Assembly (NCBI RefSeq): GCF_907164915.1
Contig: NC_061863.1
Location: 46,535,382 to 46,599,381 of the forward strand
Reading direction: 5' to 3'
Length of the DNA stretch: 64,000 nt
Source: Impatiens glandulifera
Taxonomy: Eukaryota; Streptophyta; Magnoliopsida; Ericales; Balsaminaceae
Every line of letters begins with the position of its first letter. Within the stretch, counting starts at the first letter, position 1. Under the pieces are notes generated by a model, which was given only the letters and a program-made list of their open reading frames with translations, did not search any database and was not told where the DNA came from. The translations under genes were made by a program, and so were the position numbers. Below are positions 48,171-60,255 of the stretch, in pieces.

Positions 48171-48531
48171 AATAACTAGTTATGAATTAATGATAGTATG
48201 GTCTTATTTAAGAAGGTGAAATTTTTTAGGTGAGCTAATTTGCCAACCAATAAATAATTAGGAAACAATTTAAACCTATCTTTCCTTATATACCCCCATT
48301 TGCATTTCTTCTTCTTCTTAACTCATTTTGTCCATTCTTTCTATAATAAAAATGTTTAATTAATAAAGAGTTCATTACAATTTACTCTATGCTTATAAGC
48401 AGAATCCATTCAAACAAATTACTTAGTTTACCAACACAAAGTTAATAATTTTAATAAGTGAGATTTGTCGAATAGGGGCTAGTTGAAGCTAATTGATTTG
48501 TCGGAACTCTCATAACAAACCTCATAATTTG

Positions 48532-48775
48532 TAACTTATACAAAATGAATAACAATTTCAAACGCGATTAATTTATTATCTACGTAACCTTTATAAATAA
48601 ATAAATAAAAGATATATATCACTAATTTAACTAATGAATTTCAATGTCTCTAAAATTCAGTAGTTAAAATTCTAAATTCACTAAATAAATTAATGAAATT
48701 AATATTTTATTTATAAATGTTACTTAGATAATAAATTATTGGCGATTGAAACCATTAACTCGTTTTGTATAACTT
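48532..48775. mobile_element. Foldback MITE, copy 2
   Basis: Same family and orientation plan as 47215-47503: aacttatacaaaatgaa at the left, cgttttgtataactt at the right, and shared taaataaataaaagat and atgttac.tagataataa blocks. Diverged from copy 1. Confidence 0.72.
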
Positions 48776-49675
48776 TATCAATAAAAAAATCGTTCATTTT
48801 CTAATTTAGCGACAATAAAATGTGAATATCTCAGTCTACTTGAAGTTTTGATTTTAAACATGTAGACGACAAGTTTCGCTTGTCTGATTAATTATGTTTT
48901 TAATCACTGACATTTATGATCTTTATTTAAACAATAGTGTTTCTAATGAAAATTAAATTTTAAATTATTGGTTATCAATACAATTACGATATATTTAAAG
49001 AAAAATATATATTTAAAATTGTGATGCAATTGGATATTATTGTAATTATAATGAATTTTGACAATAAAAATTTAAAGAAATCATATATTTAAGACTTTGG
49101 TGCAATTGGATATTATTGTAAATGATATTGAATTTTGATGATGAAATTTTTTAAATAAAGATTATGTTAATGCAATCATCCTCTTTTACTTTTTCATGAT
49201 AATTTAGTGATAAAAATTATTGATTAATTCACATAAGATGTACTAAAGGAAAAAAAAAAATTGATTTGAACAAATTGAAAAAGGAAAAGAATATATAAAA
49301 ATCCACAATTCTTATCTTCATTATTCAACTAATTGGTATTACTATTATTAAACTAGATTTTTTTGAAAAAAATGACATTTTGGTTGTAAAAATGAGTAAA
49401 TAAAATGTGGATAACCAAACAAAACCAAGCCAACTACCAACCAAGTATTTTATATCACAAACACTAATTGTTGGTACAGCTGCTGAATAGCCCTAAAACT
49501 GCACTTAATACTCTCTCTCTCTTCTTTCTCTTGTCTCTCCCATCTCCAAGGAGAGAAAGAAACACAGAACGAAGAAGAAGAAAGAAAGAAGAATCAAATC
49601 TATATAATAAAGTGTGTGTTTGTGTTCATCATTCTCCTTAATCACCCATCAATTCAGATCAATTCATCAGGAGAA
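48776..49675. other. Upstream region of the heptahelical protein gene
   Basis: AT-rich, then CT/GA-rich from 49500 (actctctctctcttc and gaagaagaagaaag), which is probably the transcribed leader. No other gene. Confidence 0.5.
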
Positions 49676-51107
49676 ATGAAGAGGGTCATAGAAGGATCCG
49701 GGTCTATTTGGAAGAGGAAAATGACAGAAATAGATCAGAAAGAGATTGGATCTATTAACAGTACCTCCTCAATCGCAATCACCCCACAAACAACAACAAA
49801 AGGCGGCAAGAAGAAAACGAAGGGAGTGAAGAAGAAGAAGAACAAACCAAAACAACCCCCACTTCTGTTGTTTCATGAACTGCCAGAGTATATGAAAGAC
49901 AATGAGTACATTCTCAGACATTATAGAGCCAATTGGTCCATTCGTCAAGCCTTTCTCAGCTTATTTCGATGGCATAATGAGACTCTCAACGTATGGACGT
50001 AAGTCTTAATAAATTCTTCCCAAATCATATCATTTTTTCCAACCCATGTTTTCCTTTTCTTTACCTTTACCTGTCCTCCAATTTCTCATTTTCGCAGACA
50101 CTTAATTGGGTTTGGATTGTTTCTGAGTTTGACCATGGCTAATTTCCTACCTGTTCCTCATTTGGTTGATTTCCTTTGTGTATTTCCGAGGTATGGATTG
50201 TTGTTGCCCATGATCTGATCTCTAGGAATGAAATTAGGGTTTTTCTTTCATTCTTGGATATTGAATTGAAATGTCTACCCATTTTGTTGTAATGACAGTT
50301 CTTTACCGGTGAGGTCAGAGGCTAACACATCCCAGAATTTAATGTATCCAGTTAGTAACTGATCCCCTTCTTCTTTTCTTCTTCCATTTGTTTATTCAAA
50401 GTATTGAGATCTTGATTAATCAAACCCAGGTCCCAACAAAGCTAATTGATCTAAATCAGCCATCATCAACTGAAATGGATTGGGCATCATCAAGTTCACC
50501 TGCGGTGGTGGAGAAATGGCCATTCTTTATATTCCTCGCCGGAGCAATGTTCTGTCTACTCTCAAGCAGCAGTTGTCACCTCTTCTGTTGTCACTCACAC
50601 AACCTAAACATCTTCCTATTAAGAATAGATTATGTTGGAATTGCAGTAATGATCATCACCTCCTTCTTCCCTCCAATCTATTACATCTTCCAATGCCAAC
50701 CCTTATGGCAAATCCTTTACTTGAGTGGAATATCCGTGATGGGTACAATCACAATCGTTACTTTGCTCACTCCGACCTTCTCCTCTGGTAAATATCGCGG
50801 ATTCAGGGCTTTACTGTTTGTGGGTATGGGTCTTTTTGGTTTGATTCCTGCTGTTCATGGAACTGTGGTTAATTGGAATGAACCGAGAAGGAAAGTGATT
50901 CTGGCTTATGAGTCTGCAATGGCTGTGTTTTACTTGACGGGGACAGGGTTTTATGTTAGCCGAATTCCGGAAAGGTTTAAACCTGGTTGGTTTGATCTAG
51001 CTGGGCATAGTCATCAGATTTTTCATGTATTTGTTGTATTGGGAGCATTGGCTCATTATGGTGCTGCATTGATATTCTTGGAGTATAGAGAAAAAGTTGG
51101 ATGCTGA
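49676..51107 (+). CDS. Heptahelical transmembrane protein (HHP, PAQR/adiponectin-receptor family)
   Basis: Four exons (49676-49998, 50098-50190, 50299-50350, 50430-51107) give 381 residues. A basic, Lys-rich N-terminal stretch (residues about 40-60) precedes the family signature [33 protein letters not shown] then opens the first membrane segment. The C-terminal part carries CHLFCCHS, the Asp of [10 protein letters not shown] and [19 protein letters not shown]. The Ser/His/Asp/His set corresponds to the zinc site of PAQR proteins. About seven hydrophobic segments can be counted, and the protein is predicted to be in the plasma or internal membrane. Arabidopsis HHPs respond to hormones and sugars, and some interact with cold-signalling transcription factors. 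The C-terminal sequence is nearest HHP1-3, while the opening resembles HHP4. The first ATG is used; an upstream GTG is not needed. Confidence 0.92.
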
Positions 51108-52429
51108 TCAAATTTCAATTATTTATCTTATTTAATAAGAGAGATCAATTTGTTTGAGGTTTGGTTTAGGCATTATTTATTATTAATTATTCACATGTAA
51201 TGTAAAACAACAAGGACATATCATCATTATTATATGTTTTTCTTTCTTTTTTCTTTACATGTTTTCTCATTTCTCGATGTATCCCATTGTTTGATTGTGT
51301 TTTTGGTAAAACTGTTACTCGAGTTATCTAAATTAGGAATGATAAATATGATACTTGTGTGTACCTAATTGTTGGGTTGAGTGTTTTAAATTGAGGTAGG
51401 GGACATGGGAGGGAAGAATGTATTTGATTGGGATGGGGAGAGTGTAAAACCAAATCCAAAATCTGATTATAATAGTATTAAAAATAAAATGTTTTTTTTA
51501 TTAAGATTTATTGTAACTTTTTAAATATCAATTGTTCATGATAAATCATACAATAAAAACATCATTTCTCTCGGAATCATTACCCTTAAATAGTTATTGT
51601 CTGTTCTCACTTTTATTTTCAATATATACTTTTTTTTAATTCATTCAAATCTTTTTTAACTATCTTAACAACAAATTTATTATCTTTTTCAATGTTTATT
51701 ACAAATTCTTGTCAGGAATCGGATACCTGACAAATCATGAATGTGATGGAAATAAAAATAATGTCGAGGTCAGGTAGTAAAATAAAAATCGGGTTCGGAG
51801 ACGATACGTCACTACTTGACCGATATGATTTTTATTAGACTAATTATTTTTCGGATGAACATAGTTAGAAGGTTCTATGCAAATGAGAAACTCACAACTA
51901 TTTTTTAAAATAATATAAAATATTTAAATATTTAAATTAACAAAAATAAATTAGTTTACTTAATTATTTAATTATTTGAGTTTGTTGCTTAAGTTTATTG
52001 TAATAAACAATAATGTTGAGCAGTTGATTTTGAGAAAAAAATATTTTTTAAATAAATAATATTTTAATTAATAAATGAAGTAACTTCATTACTAAAATTA
52101 ATTAGTATATATGATCAGCATATGTTGCATCACCTTATATACAATAGCCTTTATAAGATCTATAGTATTGATAAATTTACAAATCAATATATTAAGGTTA
52201 TATTTTTATTTAGAAAAAGAAATAAATGAAACAATTCAATTAGTTAACTATCCAACTTTTATGGCTGTGCTTAAAAATTTCATGCATTCAAAATATATTA
52301 AAGTTGGAGTGATGATTTTTTTTATAGATATATTTAACTATTAAAGTATTTAATATTTGTTTATATATATATATATTATTTCATATATATAAAAAATATG
52401 CATGTAAGAATAAAAATATGCATGTATTT
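51108..52429. other. 3' flank and AT-rich intergenic DNA
   Basis: No gene is seen. A short GC-richer stretch (51710-51850, with ggaatcggatacctgac and gaggtcaggtag) may be a decayed element. Confidence 0.5.
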
Positions 52430-53045
52430 GTTGAGTTAAATCTCCCACCTTAAAACACATCTTCAAACTCAAACAAATATTTTTGAAATATTTTTTTTAC
52501 TCTAATTTTTTTATACCCTTAAATAGTTATCAACTTTACAAATTAACCTCTAATATTATTTTCATTCTATTAGAAAAAATTATAATAAAATTAATTATAC
52601 ATTAATAATTTATACACATTCAAAAAAACAAATTAAACATTATTAATCATATTTTTATTTTCTTATCGTTAATTTTTATTATTTATCTTGTACTTTTATT
52701 GTGAAAATATAATTTTTTATCTTTGAGTATTAATTTAGTAATCTCAATATTTGTTTTATCAATTTCATATCTTATAAATTAGACTTCATATTAAAAAAAA
52801 AAAAACAATACAAACTAAAAAAAAAATAAAAGATAAAAATTACTAACATATTAATATTAAAAGGATTCATTTATAATTTGAGAAATGAAATGAGTTATTA
52901 AATAATAAAAGACAAAGAGAAAATAGTGATTTCACCGTTTTGAGTATGAGTTTGAGTAAGTGTCGGTCAAAGGGGAGAAACTCATTTTACGTTTTGTTTT
53001 TCCGTTTAAGTGACCATCATTGGAGATAGTCATAGGCCGTAACTG
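52430..53045. mobile_element. Possible non-autonomous DNA element
   Basis: Left part ctcccaccttaaaacacatc and right part with gagtttgagtaagtgtc and attggagatagtcata. The layout resembles 12372-13052. Ends and target duplication are unclear. Confidence 0.35.
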
Positions 53046-54370
53046 TATTTATTAATGTAGAAGAATTTATATATTCTTTCAATATATTTATTGTTATATA
53101 TTTTTAATCAAAATATCTTATTTAACTATATTATTTACTATTATTAACAGATTTAACTGTGTTAATGACTTGTAACAAATAAGTTTGTTGAATTGAATGT
53201 TATACTTGATTTCTTTTATTTATTTATTTATTTATTTATTTTTGTCTTTGAACATGTGAATTTTTGGAAGGATCGTATGCAAATAATTGACAAAACAAAA
53301 CTACCTTGATTAAGGTTAATAGTAAATTAATTTGTGGGACGATGATAAAATAACTAGGTGTCCAATTTTCTTATGGATTGTGATTGTGAATATGCCATTT
53401 TTCAGAAATACTATATTTATGATGCATATTTTCTCCACAATATTCTTTTAAGATGAATTGAATTTTAATTAGTAAATGTTAATGTCACGGCTCCACAAAC
53501 TTTATGAGATTATTGTGTTTTTTTTTTTTTTTTTTTTTTTTTTTTGAGGACATTGATTCGTTTTATCTTTAGAATCAAATATATAATTCCTTAGGCCAAG
53601 TTCAATATCTTATTTTTTTTTATGAAGTGTTATTTATAAGGTATTCTAATTGACTATTGAATTAAAAGAAAGGAATCACATTGCTTGATCTATGACACTT
53701 GTGCTTAAGGATTGAATGGGTTCCCACCATTTTCTTATTGATCTTGATTGCATTTTGAAATTTGAAATAGATTATCCTAAAACCATGAATTTATGTTATG
53801 AGATTATACCAGGAGTTGTAGTTATTTGAAGAAAAATTGAATTTGTGTTTTTTATGTCATGTTCTTATATTGTTTATGAGTTTTTATTGTTTTGATTTTA
53901 ACATTTTAGACTAATAAACTTTCTTTATTGTAATGAACAAGATAAATAAATAACAATATATTTTATTATAATAGTTGTGATTTTTCTTAAAAAATAGTTC
54001 ACTGTATTAAAAATTATAAAAAGTTGTATGAAAAATCAATAAGTTATCAAGTTCATAAGTAGAAGAACGATTAACTCCCCGACCAACTTTACCGACTTTT
54101 CGAAACGAATCTTAAAAAACGTCATAATAATAACATTATGAATAATACGAATCAGACGATTAAAATCAATGAAAGTTTGACGATTTCTCTCCCACTACTA
54201 GAAAATAATTGTAACAGTAACTCAAATATGTAGGTATACCATATTACTTTCAGTCGCATTAATCCAAACTTTTCAACAAATCTAAAAAAAAATAAAAAAT
54301 ACCCAAATAAAAATGGATAAAAGAATGTAATTTAATTAAAAATATTAAATTAATAAAATTATTTTAAAAA
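53046..54370. other. AT-rich intergenic DNA with microsatellites
   Basis: A TTTA run near 53216-53240 and a T-run of about 28 at 53518-53545. No gene is seen. Confidence 0.6.
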
Positions 54371-54480
54371 ATAAAAAATGGAGTGAATCTGACAAGAAAC
54401 TTTTGAGTGCTGCCCCACTGGGGTTGCCGGAACCGTTGGATGCGGTGAGTTGCATCTCGGCCGTACGTATACTCATGACT
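54370..54480 (+). other. Small exon-like island
   Basis: One frame reads SDKKLLSAAPLGLPEPLDAV followed by gtgagt, a plausible donor. Composition is coding-like, but no neighbouring exon is found. It may be a captured piece or part of the MIR396 promoter region. Confidence 0.3.
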
Positions 54481-54825
54481 TTACCTGTTTGTCAGCATTA
54501 TACATTTTTCTTTCTAAATGGGTTTTTAACACATATATGTATAAATAATATGTTACATTTATTGAAATTTGCTTTCAAAAGTAAATAAATTAAGGGCCCA
54601 TATATTCTTCTTGGGATTGCTGGTAAAAAGCAGCATTCCCAATTCTCCTCTCCTCCTCTTATAAGTAATTCCAATTATTTCTCCTCTTCCCCATCCCCAT
54701 AAGCTTACACCAACTCATCTTCTTCATCATCTTCTTCTTCACTGGTTTCAAGACATACATTATAAAGAAGGGTTTAGGGTTTTGAGATGGTGTGGATGAA
54801 ACAATATGTAAAAAGTGGTCCTCTT

Positions 54826-54940
54826 TGTATTCTTCCACAGCTTTCTTGAACTGCATCCTTCTAAATTCACCTTATGGGTGTAGTTATGTTGATCATGATT
54901 CAATGGGCGCGGTTCAATAAAGCTGTGGGATGATACAGAT
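54826..54940 (+). ncRNA. MIR396 microRNA precursor
   Basis: The 21-nt stretch at 54833-54853 (starting TTCCACAGCTTTC, ending TTGAACTG) matches plant miR396a as I know it. About 58 nt later, 54912-54932 (starting GTTCAATAAAGCTG) matches its star strand. The two arms pair along their length, with flanking gtat/atac extending the stem and a terminal loop of about 55 nt, as required for Dicer-like processing. miR396 represses GROWTH-REGULATING FACTOR mRNAs and so limits leaf cell proliferation. The upstream CT-rich stretch (54640-54740) probably belongs to the primary transcript. Confidence 0.93.
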
Positions 54941-56205
54941 GGGATCATTAATTAAACACATGATCTGGATTCAATTATGTCAATGAGGATAATATTAATA
55001 TTCAAGATCTAGCTAGCTAGATTATTGGATCTGCTTCAAATCCTACTTAATTCATGGTAAATATCACTCATTTCAATTAATGTAATACTAATGTGCCTTT
55101 TCATGGAAACCCTAGCTAGCTAGCTAGCTAGTTACTTGTTGTGTTTTCTTCTTTTCATTACTTATTTTTATTTTAGTAACTTTTTCATTTTTCATAAGTT
55201 ATATTTATTTACTTTATTCTTTGTAACATCATTAATCTTGAGTCAATGCAACATAGTAATCGGAACATAATTATTGATCATCAAAACAAGAAACGCGAAA
55301 AAAGGAGTGCAGCAAGACATGGGCCATATCGAGAAGTACTCAAAATAATAGTCTTCACTTATTCTTTACTCTTTTTATCTTCCTATTTTATGATTTTTTT
55401 AGTTTGATTATTGTCTCCACGTTTTCTTTTATGTTGCTGGATAACTCTTATAGACAATATGTAAGACCTAGCTAGGAGAAAATTATAAAGATTTTGGGTT
55501 GAATTAATATTGCATATCCTTATTAATTTTACATTTTATAACTTTAACTACTAGCTATTTGTTTCTACTTTCTACATGTGTGTTTGTTTGCCTTTAACAT
55601 GGCTCATGATGATGATTGATGAACATGTTAACATGCAGTATTTTTAAATATTGAAACCATCTTATTAGTTCATATTTAATATTTTGTGATTGTGATGATT
55701 ATATAAATAGTGATACTAGTAATCACAATAAATATTATATAATAAGAAATAATAGAGAAAATAAAATTTGGAAGAATGAATGAAAATAAATAACAGTGAC
55801 ACAATTTGATTGATTAAAAAAAAATATAAAAATTACTTTATTATTTTTCTTTTTTCCATCAAATGACTCACATTCCATTTCTGTCACTCCTCTTATATAA
55901 TACACTTAATTATGTAAAAATAAAATATAACTTAAATTTATATATTTGTTCAACTTGACTTGATTTATAATGGTTGTATTAGGTTCACATTATAATTTTT
56001 ACTGTATAATTTAATTAAAATAGTGTCTCATCAATTTATAAAAAGTAAATTATAACTTAAAAAGTTAATAATGTTTTTAGTGATTTTTAAGTTAGTATTG
56101 TGTACTTCTTAGGAGTTTAAGTTGTATCTTGTTTACAATTTAAGATTAGGGACTAATAATTCTTAAAAAAAAATATTGATACTACAATTTTTGAAATACT
56201 AAATT
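54941..56205. other. Downstream of MIR396, intergenic
   Basis: Contains the primary-transcript tail and a ctagctagctagctagctag run at 55111-55131. No coding gene is seen. Confidence 0.5.
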
Positions 56206-56213
56206 GTATCAAT

Positions 56214-56453
56214 TAGGGACGGACCGCACATCCTCAATTTTTTTTAGGGTTCAAAAATTTAGTAATATCCGTTAATTTTTTTTTTAAATAATTTTCAATA
56301 TAATTCAATATTTTTTTTTATATATTTATTAAAAACAATGTTCAAAATTACCTTTATACACTCGTTTTATTCGAAATTTTTTCGTTATTTTTTTAAACCC
56401 ACCCCAAATTTTTTTCAAGCCCACCCCAACCGTAAATCTTGTGTCCGTCCCCG
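56214..56453. mobile_element. hAT-like MITE with perfect target duplication
   Basis: 240 bp starting TAGGGACGGACCGCAC and ending TTGTGTCCGTCCCCG. It is flanked by the identical 8-mer gtatcaat on both sides (56206-56213, 56454-56461). Confidence 0.85.
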
Positions 56454-56472
56454 GTATCAATGCATCGTTCAT

Positions 56473-56950
56473 TAGGGATGACAATGGGTCAGTTCGGGGC
56501 CATCCCTGTTCCATTTTTATTTCGGAATTTTTTTTAATATAATTCCCGTCCCGTTCTGTTTTGTTCGGTTTAGAGAAATTTCCGCGAATCACCGTTAATA
56601 AAATATTTAAAAAATAATTATACAATAAAATTAAATAAACGGATTTTTTTATATAATATATACATAGTAATATATTGAAATTTTATATTATTATAAAATA
56701 ATAAACTTACTACTCTTATAAAATATATTGAATAAATAAATATAACTTGTGATTTAATATATTTAATTATGTTTATAGTGATTAGGAAAAAATCGGGAAC
56801 ACAAATATCATCCTCATCCCATCCTTGTTCGGTTTTGAGAAAAAACTGTCACAAACGGGATAATTCGATCGGGGACACAAATATCATTCCCATTCCATCC
56901 CTGTTCGATTTTGAGAAAAAACCGTCACAAACAGGCCAATTCAATTTAAA
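56473..56950. mobile_element. Relative of the TAGGGATGRCAAT element
   Basis: Starts TAGGGATGACAATGGG and shares the ttcggtttagagaaa and cgggaacacaaatatcat blocks, which recur in direct and inverse forms. The right end is not clean. An internal 70-bp unit is duplicated (56790-56860, 56870-56940). Confidence 0.6.
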
Positions 56951-57636
56951 TATTATATAAAAAAATTAATATATAAAATATAAATAATTAAAGTTATAAA
57001 AATAATTTATATATATATATATATAAATACAATAAATATAAATAATCAAATTTATAAAAATAATAATTTAAATATATATATAATAAAATAAAATTATAAA
57101 ATTTATATAATTTATAATTTTTATATATATATTTAAATTTAAATATTTAATAATAAATTATAATTGTTAAATGTAAAAAAAATATTTTAAACAATAAATT
57201 AGATTAATTTAAGAATTAATAAGCAAAAATAACTTAATTTGTAAAATTAAATTTTAAATAAATTATATTAGAAATCACCATTGTATTGAGTATATTGTAT
57301 TGAGTATAAGAAGGTTAACCAGAAAAGCATAATCAACCTCTTCCCTTTCTGTTTCTTTTCTCTTTGAAAAGTTTTGAAAAAAAACTAATATATATTTTAG
57401 AATATTATTTGATTTTAATCAATATTTAAATTAAATATTTAAAATATAATTTTTCAAATAAATTTATAGCTTCAAACTTTTGACTTTGAATGAAATATTT
57501 GAGTAGAAAAAACCTTGCATATTTCATTAAATTTGGAGGTATTGCTCGCTACTAATTGAAATGCATATTATATTCATTAGATCTCCGACAATCACTTATA
57601 TAATTACATTTTTTTTTAAATTATTTTTTTTATTAA
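56951..57636. other. Very AT-rich intergenic DNA
   Basis: Runs of ata and taa with no gene or clear element. Confidence 0.6.
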
Positions 57637-59383
57637 GACAAATTATCCGGGGCCCTCTTATTACTTCGATTGCTCATTTTTAGCCCTCAAATTAATTTTT
57701 AAAACAAATCACCCTTACAATTTTTAAAAAGATCAACCAACTTTTTGGTTAAATATAACTACTTAACCTTTAAATATATTTTTTTTTTGGAAAAAAGCTC
57801 ACTTAAAGTATGCACTTATACAAATGGCTCATTTAGACGTATTTACTATTTAAAAAAAAAAGCTCTTTTAATAATCGGAGTTAATTTTCCCTCTCCTTCT
57901 TTTTCATTAATTAAATATTCATATATTTTCTCTCCTTATTTTTTATTAATTAAACAAGTTAATTTATTTATTCTTAAAATTTTTATTATTTTAATATTAA
58001 TTTCTCTTTTCTCTTTTCTCTTTTTTTTTATCAGTTTTTATTTTTGTAAATTCTTAAATTCTCATTTTTTTAAATTTTTTAACAATTTATTTATGAATTT
58101 TGTGTTTTACTATAATATTTTTGTGAAAGTTTTTTTTATTTATTTAATTTAATATAAACAAAAATGAAATTAATAATTTTTTGTTTAATTTTTGATTTAT
58201 GACTTATAGTAGTAAGAATATTATTTTATCTAATATTTGATTATTATTTTTTTTTTATTATTTGATGAATGAGTTGATATTATTATCTAATTCTTAATTC
58301 TTAATTTATTTATTTTTGTGTTGAAGGATTTTTATTATTAAAAGGAGAAGTCATTGTTATATTTAATCATTATGACAAAATAATTTTAAAATAATTAATA
58401 ATCAATATTAATATAAGAAAAAATATAAAAAAGAGAAAAAAAAATATAAATTTAAAATAATTAATATTAATATATATATATATATATATATAAAAGATAA
58501 AATTAAAATAATTAATAATAAATACTCGTATAAAAATAATAAAAAATTTATAAAAAAAAGATAAAATAAAAAGTTCATTCATTGATGAAAAAGTAGGAAA
58601 GAAAAATATATTCTTATTTAATTAATAAATATATAAATAAAAAAAATAAAAATTAACTAAGCTTTATTAAAAGAGACTAAATGAGCCTATTTTTAATAGT
58701 ACATATATTTAAATGGTCTTTTATTAATACATACGTCTAAGCAAGATATTTATACAAATACATAAGTCTAAGTGAGATTTTTTCCTATTTTTTTATATAT
58801 TATCTTTAATCATAATTTATTTATTTTTATATATAATTATTAAATGTTTATATATTTATTATTAATTTTTATATAATAATATAATTATTAATTTTTATAT
58901 ATATATAAATAATATATATATATATTATTAATTTTTATTTTTATCTATATATATATATATATATATATATGAAAATTTAAAAAATTTATATATATTATCT
59001 TTAATCATTAATATATATATATAAATTTATATAATATATATTTAAAAAATATTTAAAAGTTAAAAATAAGTGTGACCCTCCAACCACTCAATTACTTTTA
59101 ACCCTCAAATTATTTTTAAAAATATTTATTATATATAAACTAATAATTAAAGATAATATAATATAATATAAATTATATATATATATTATAGAAATAAATA
59201 TAAATATGTATAAATAAAAATAAAAATATATAAAAAATAATATTTTAAAGTCAAACTTCTATATTTAATTAAAAAGTTAACGAAAAAGAGTCATGTACAA
59301 TTTTTAAAATTGAAATTACGATTTGTTTTAAAAATAATATAAGAGTTAAGAGTGAGCCATCAACACCCAGATAATTTACCCAT
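57637..59383. mobile_element. DNA element with AAATTATCYGGG ends, carrying a nested element
   Basis: Left: gacaaattatccggggccct, then gctcatttttagccctcaaatt. Right: its imperfect inverse, ending cccagataatttaccc. Terminal similarity spans about 140 bp. A further direct copy of the ccctcaaattatttttaaaa block lies at 59100. The nested element at 57789-58785 splits it. Confidence 0.6.
57789..58785. mobile_element. Foldback element of the CTTAGACGTATG family
   Basis: The left end (aaaaagctcacttaaagta, then ggctcatttagacgtat) and the inverse right end (ctcacttagacttatgt, then cttagacgtatg) match each other and the outer element at 13545-17905. About 1 kb, AT-rich and without protein. Confidence 0.7.
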
Positions 59384-59689
59384 TTATTAATTGAAGTCAA
59401 TTGTTGTTTTAATTCTAACGTTCTAACTTAAATTAAGGACAAGTGAGAGTGCTTTTAACTTTTCACCTTGAGAATATATATATATATATATATTCAAATC
59501 ATCCATCATAATTTCTCTTTTCTAATTTAATTATTTTAATTATTTTTTTTCTCTAATTTAATTATTCATAATTTATTTATTAATAAATATTTTTTCTCCC
59601 TTACCATATAAAGATATTTATATATTTTTCACATTAATCATATAAAATATTTATTTAACAATCACTTTTATATTTTACATGACATATTA

Positions 59690-59760
59690 ATATATATATA
59701 TATATATATATATTAATATATATATAATTATAATTATAATTATAATTATAATTATAATGC
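59690..59760. repeat. TA and ATAATT microsatellites
   Basis: tatata run followed by five to six copies of ataatt, immediately before the presumed Helitron left end. Confidence 0.9.
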
Positions 59761-59840
59761 TTAAAGTCCCACATTTATAATTCACATCATCATTTTTTTT
59801 TCCTCTCTCACTTTCTTAATTAATTTTTTTTCTTTCTATT

Positions 59841-59955
<115 letters not shown>

Positions 59956-60189
59956 TCTTTACCATATATTATCTAAAAAATTATATATATTAATATTAAT
60001 TCAAGATATAAATAATTTTTTGTTATAAACACATCTACCTTCAAATTTTTTATATTTTTATATATACATATATATAAACAATTTTTTTTTATAAATGCAC
60101 CTACATTCATAATTTTATATTTATTTGTGTAATAAATATAAAATACAAAATATATATACATACACAAAATAATAAAATTATTTCAACAA

Positions 60190-60255
60190 TCATAAGTAGT
60201 CTAATGGTTTAAGTGTTCACATTTTATGTTGAAGACCAGAGTTCGAATCCTAACA
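60190..60255 (+). other. tRNA-like pol III promoter phrase
   Basis: agtagtctaatggtttaag looks like an A-box/D-arm and gttcgaatcc (60241-60250) is a perfect B box. Part of it recurs at 60759-60800 (second gttcgaatcc at 60791) and at 60885-60930, each beside the same atacatacacaaaataataaaa leader. It may be a SINE head absorbed into the Helitron. Confidence 0.5.

Noticed and set aside
57745..58582. Phe/Ile/Leu-rich frames of 70-135 residues
   Set aside because: AT-rich translation of the foldback element with no membrane-protein family resemblance.
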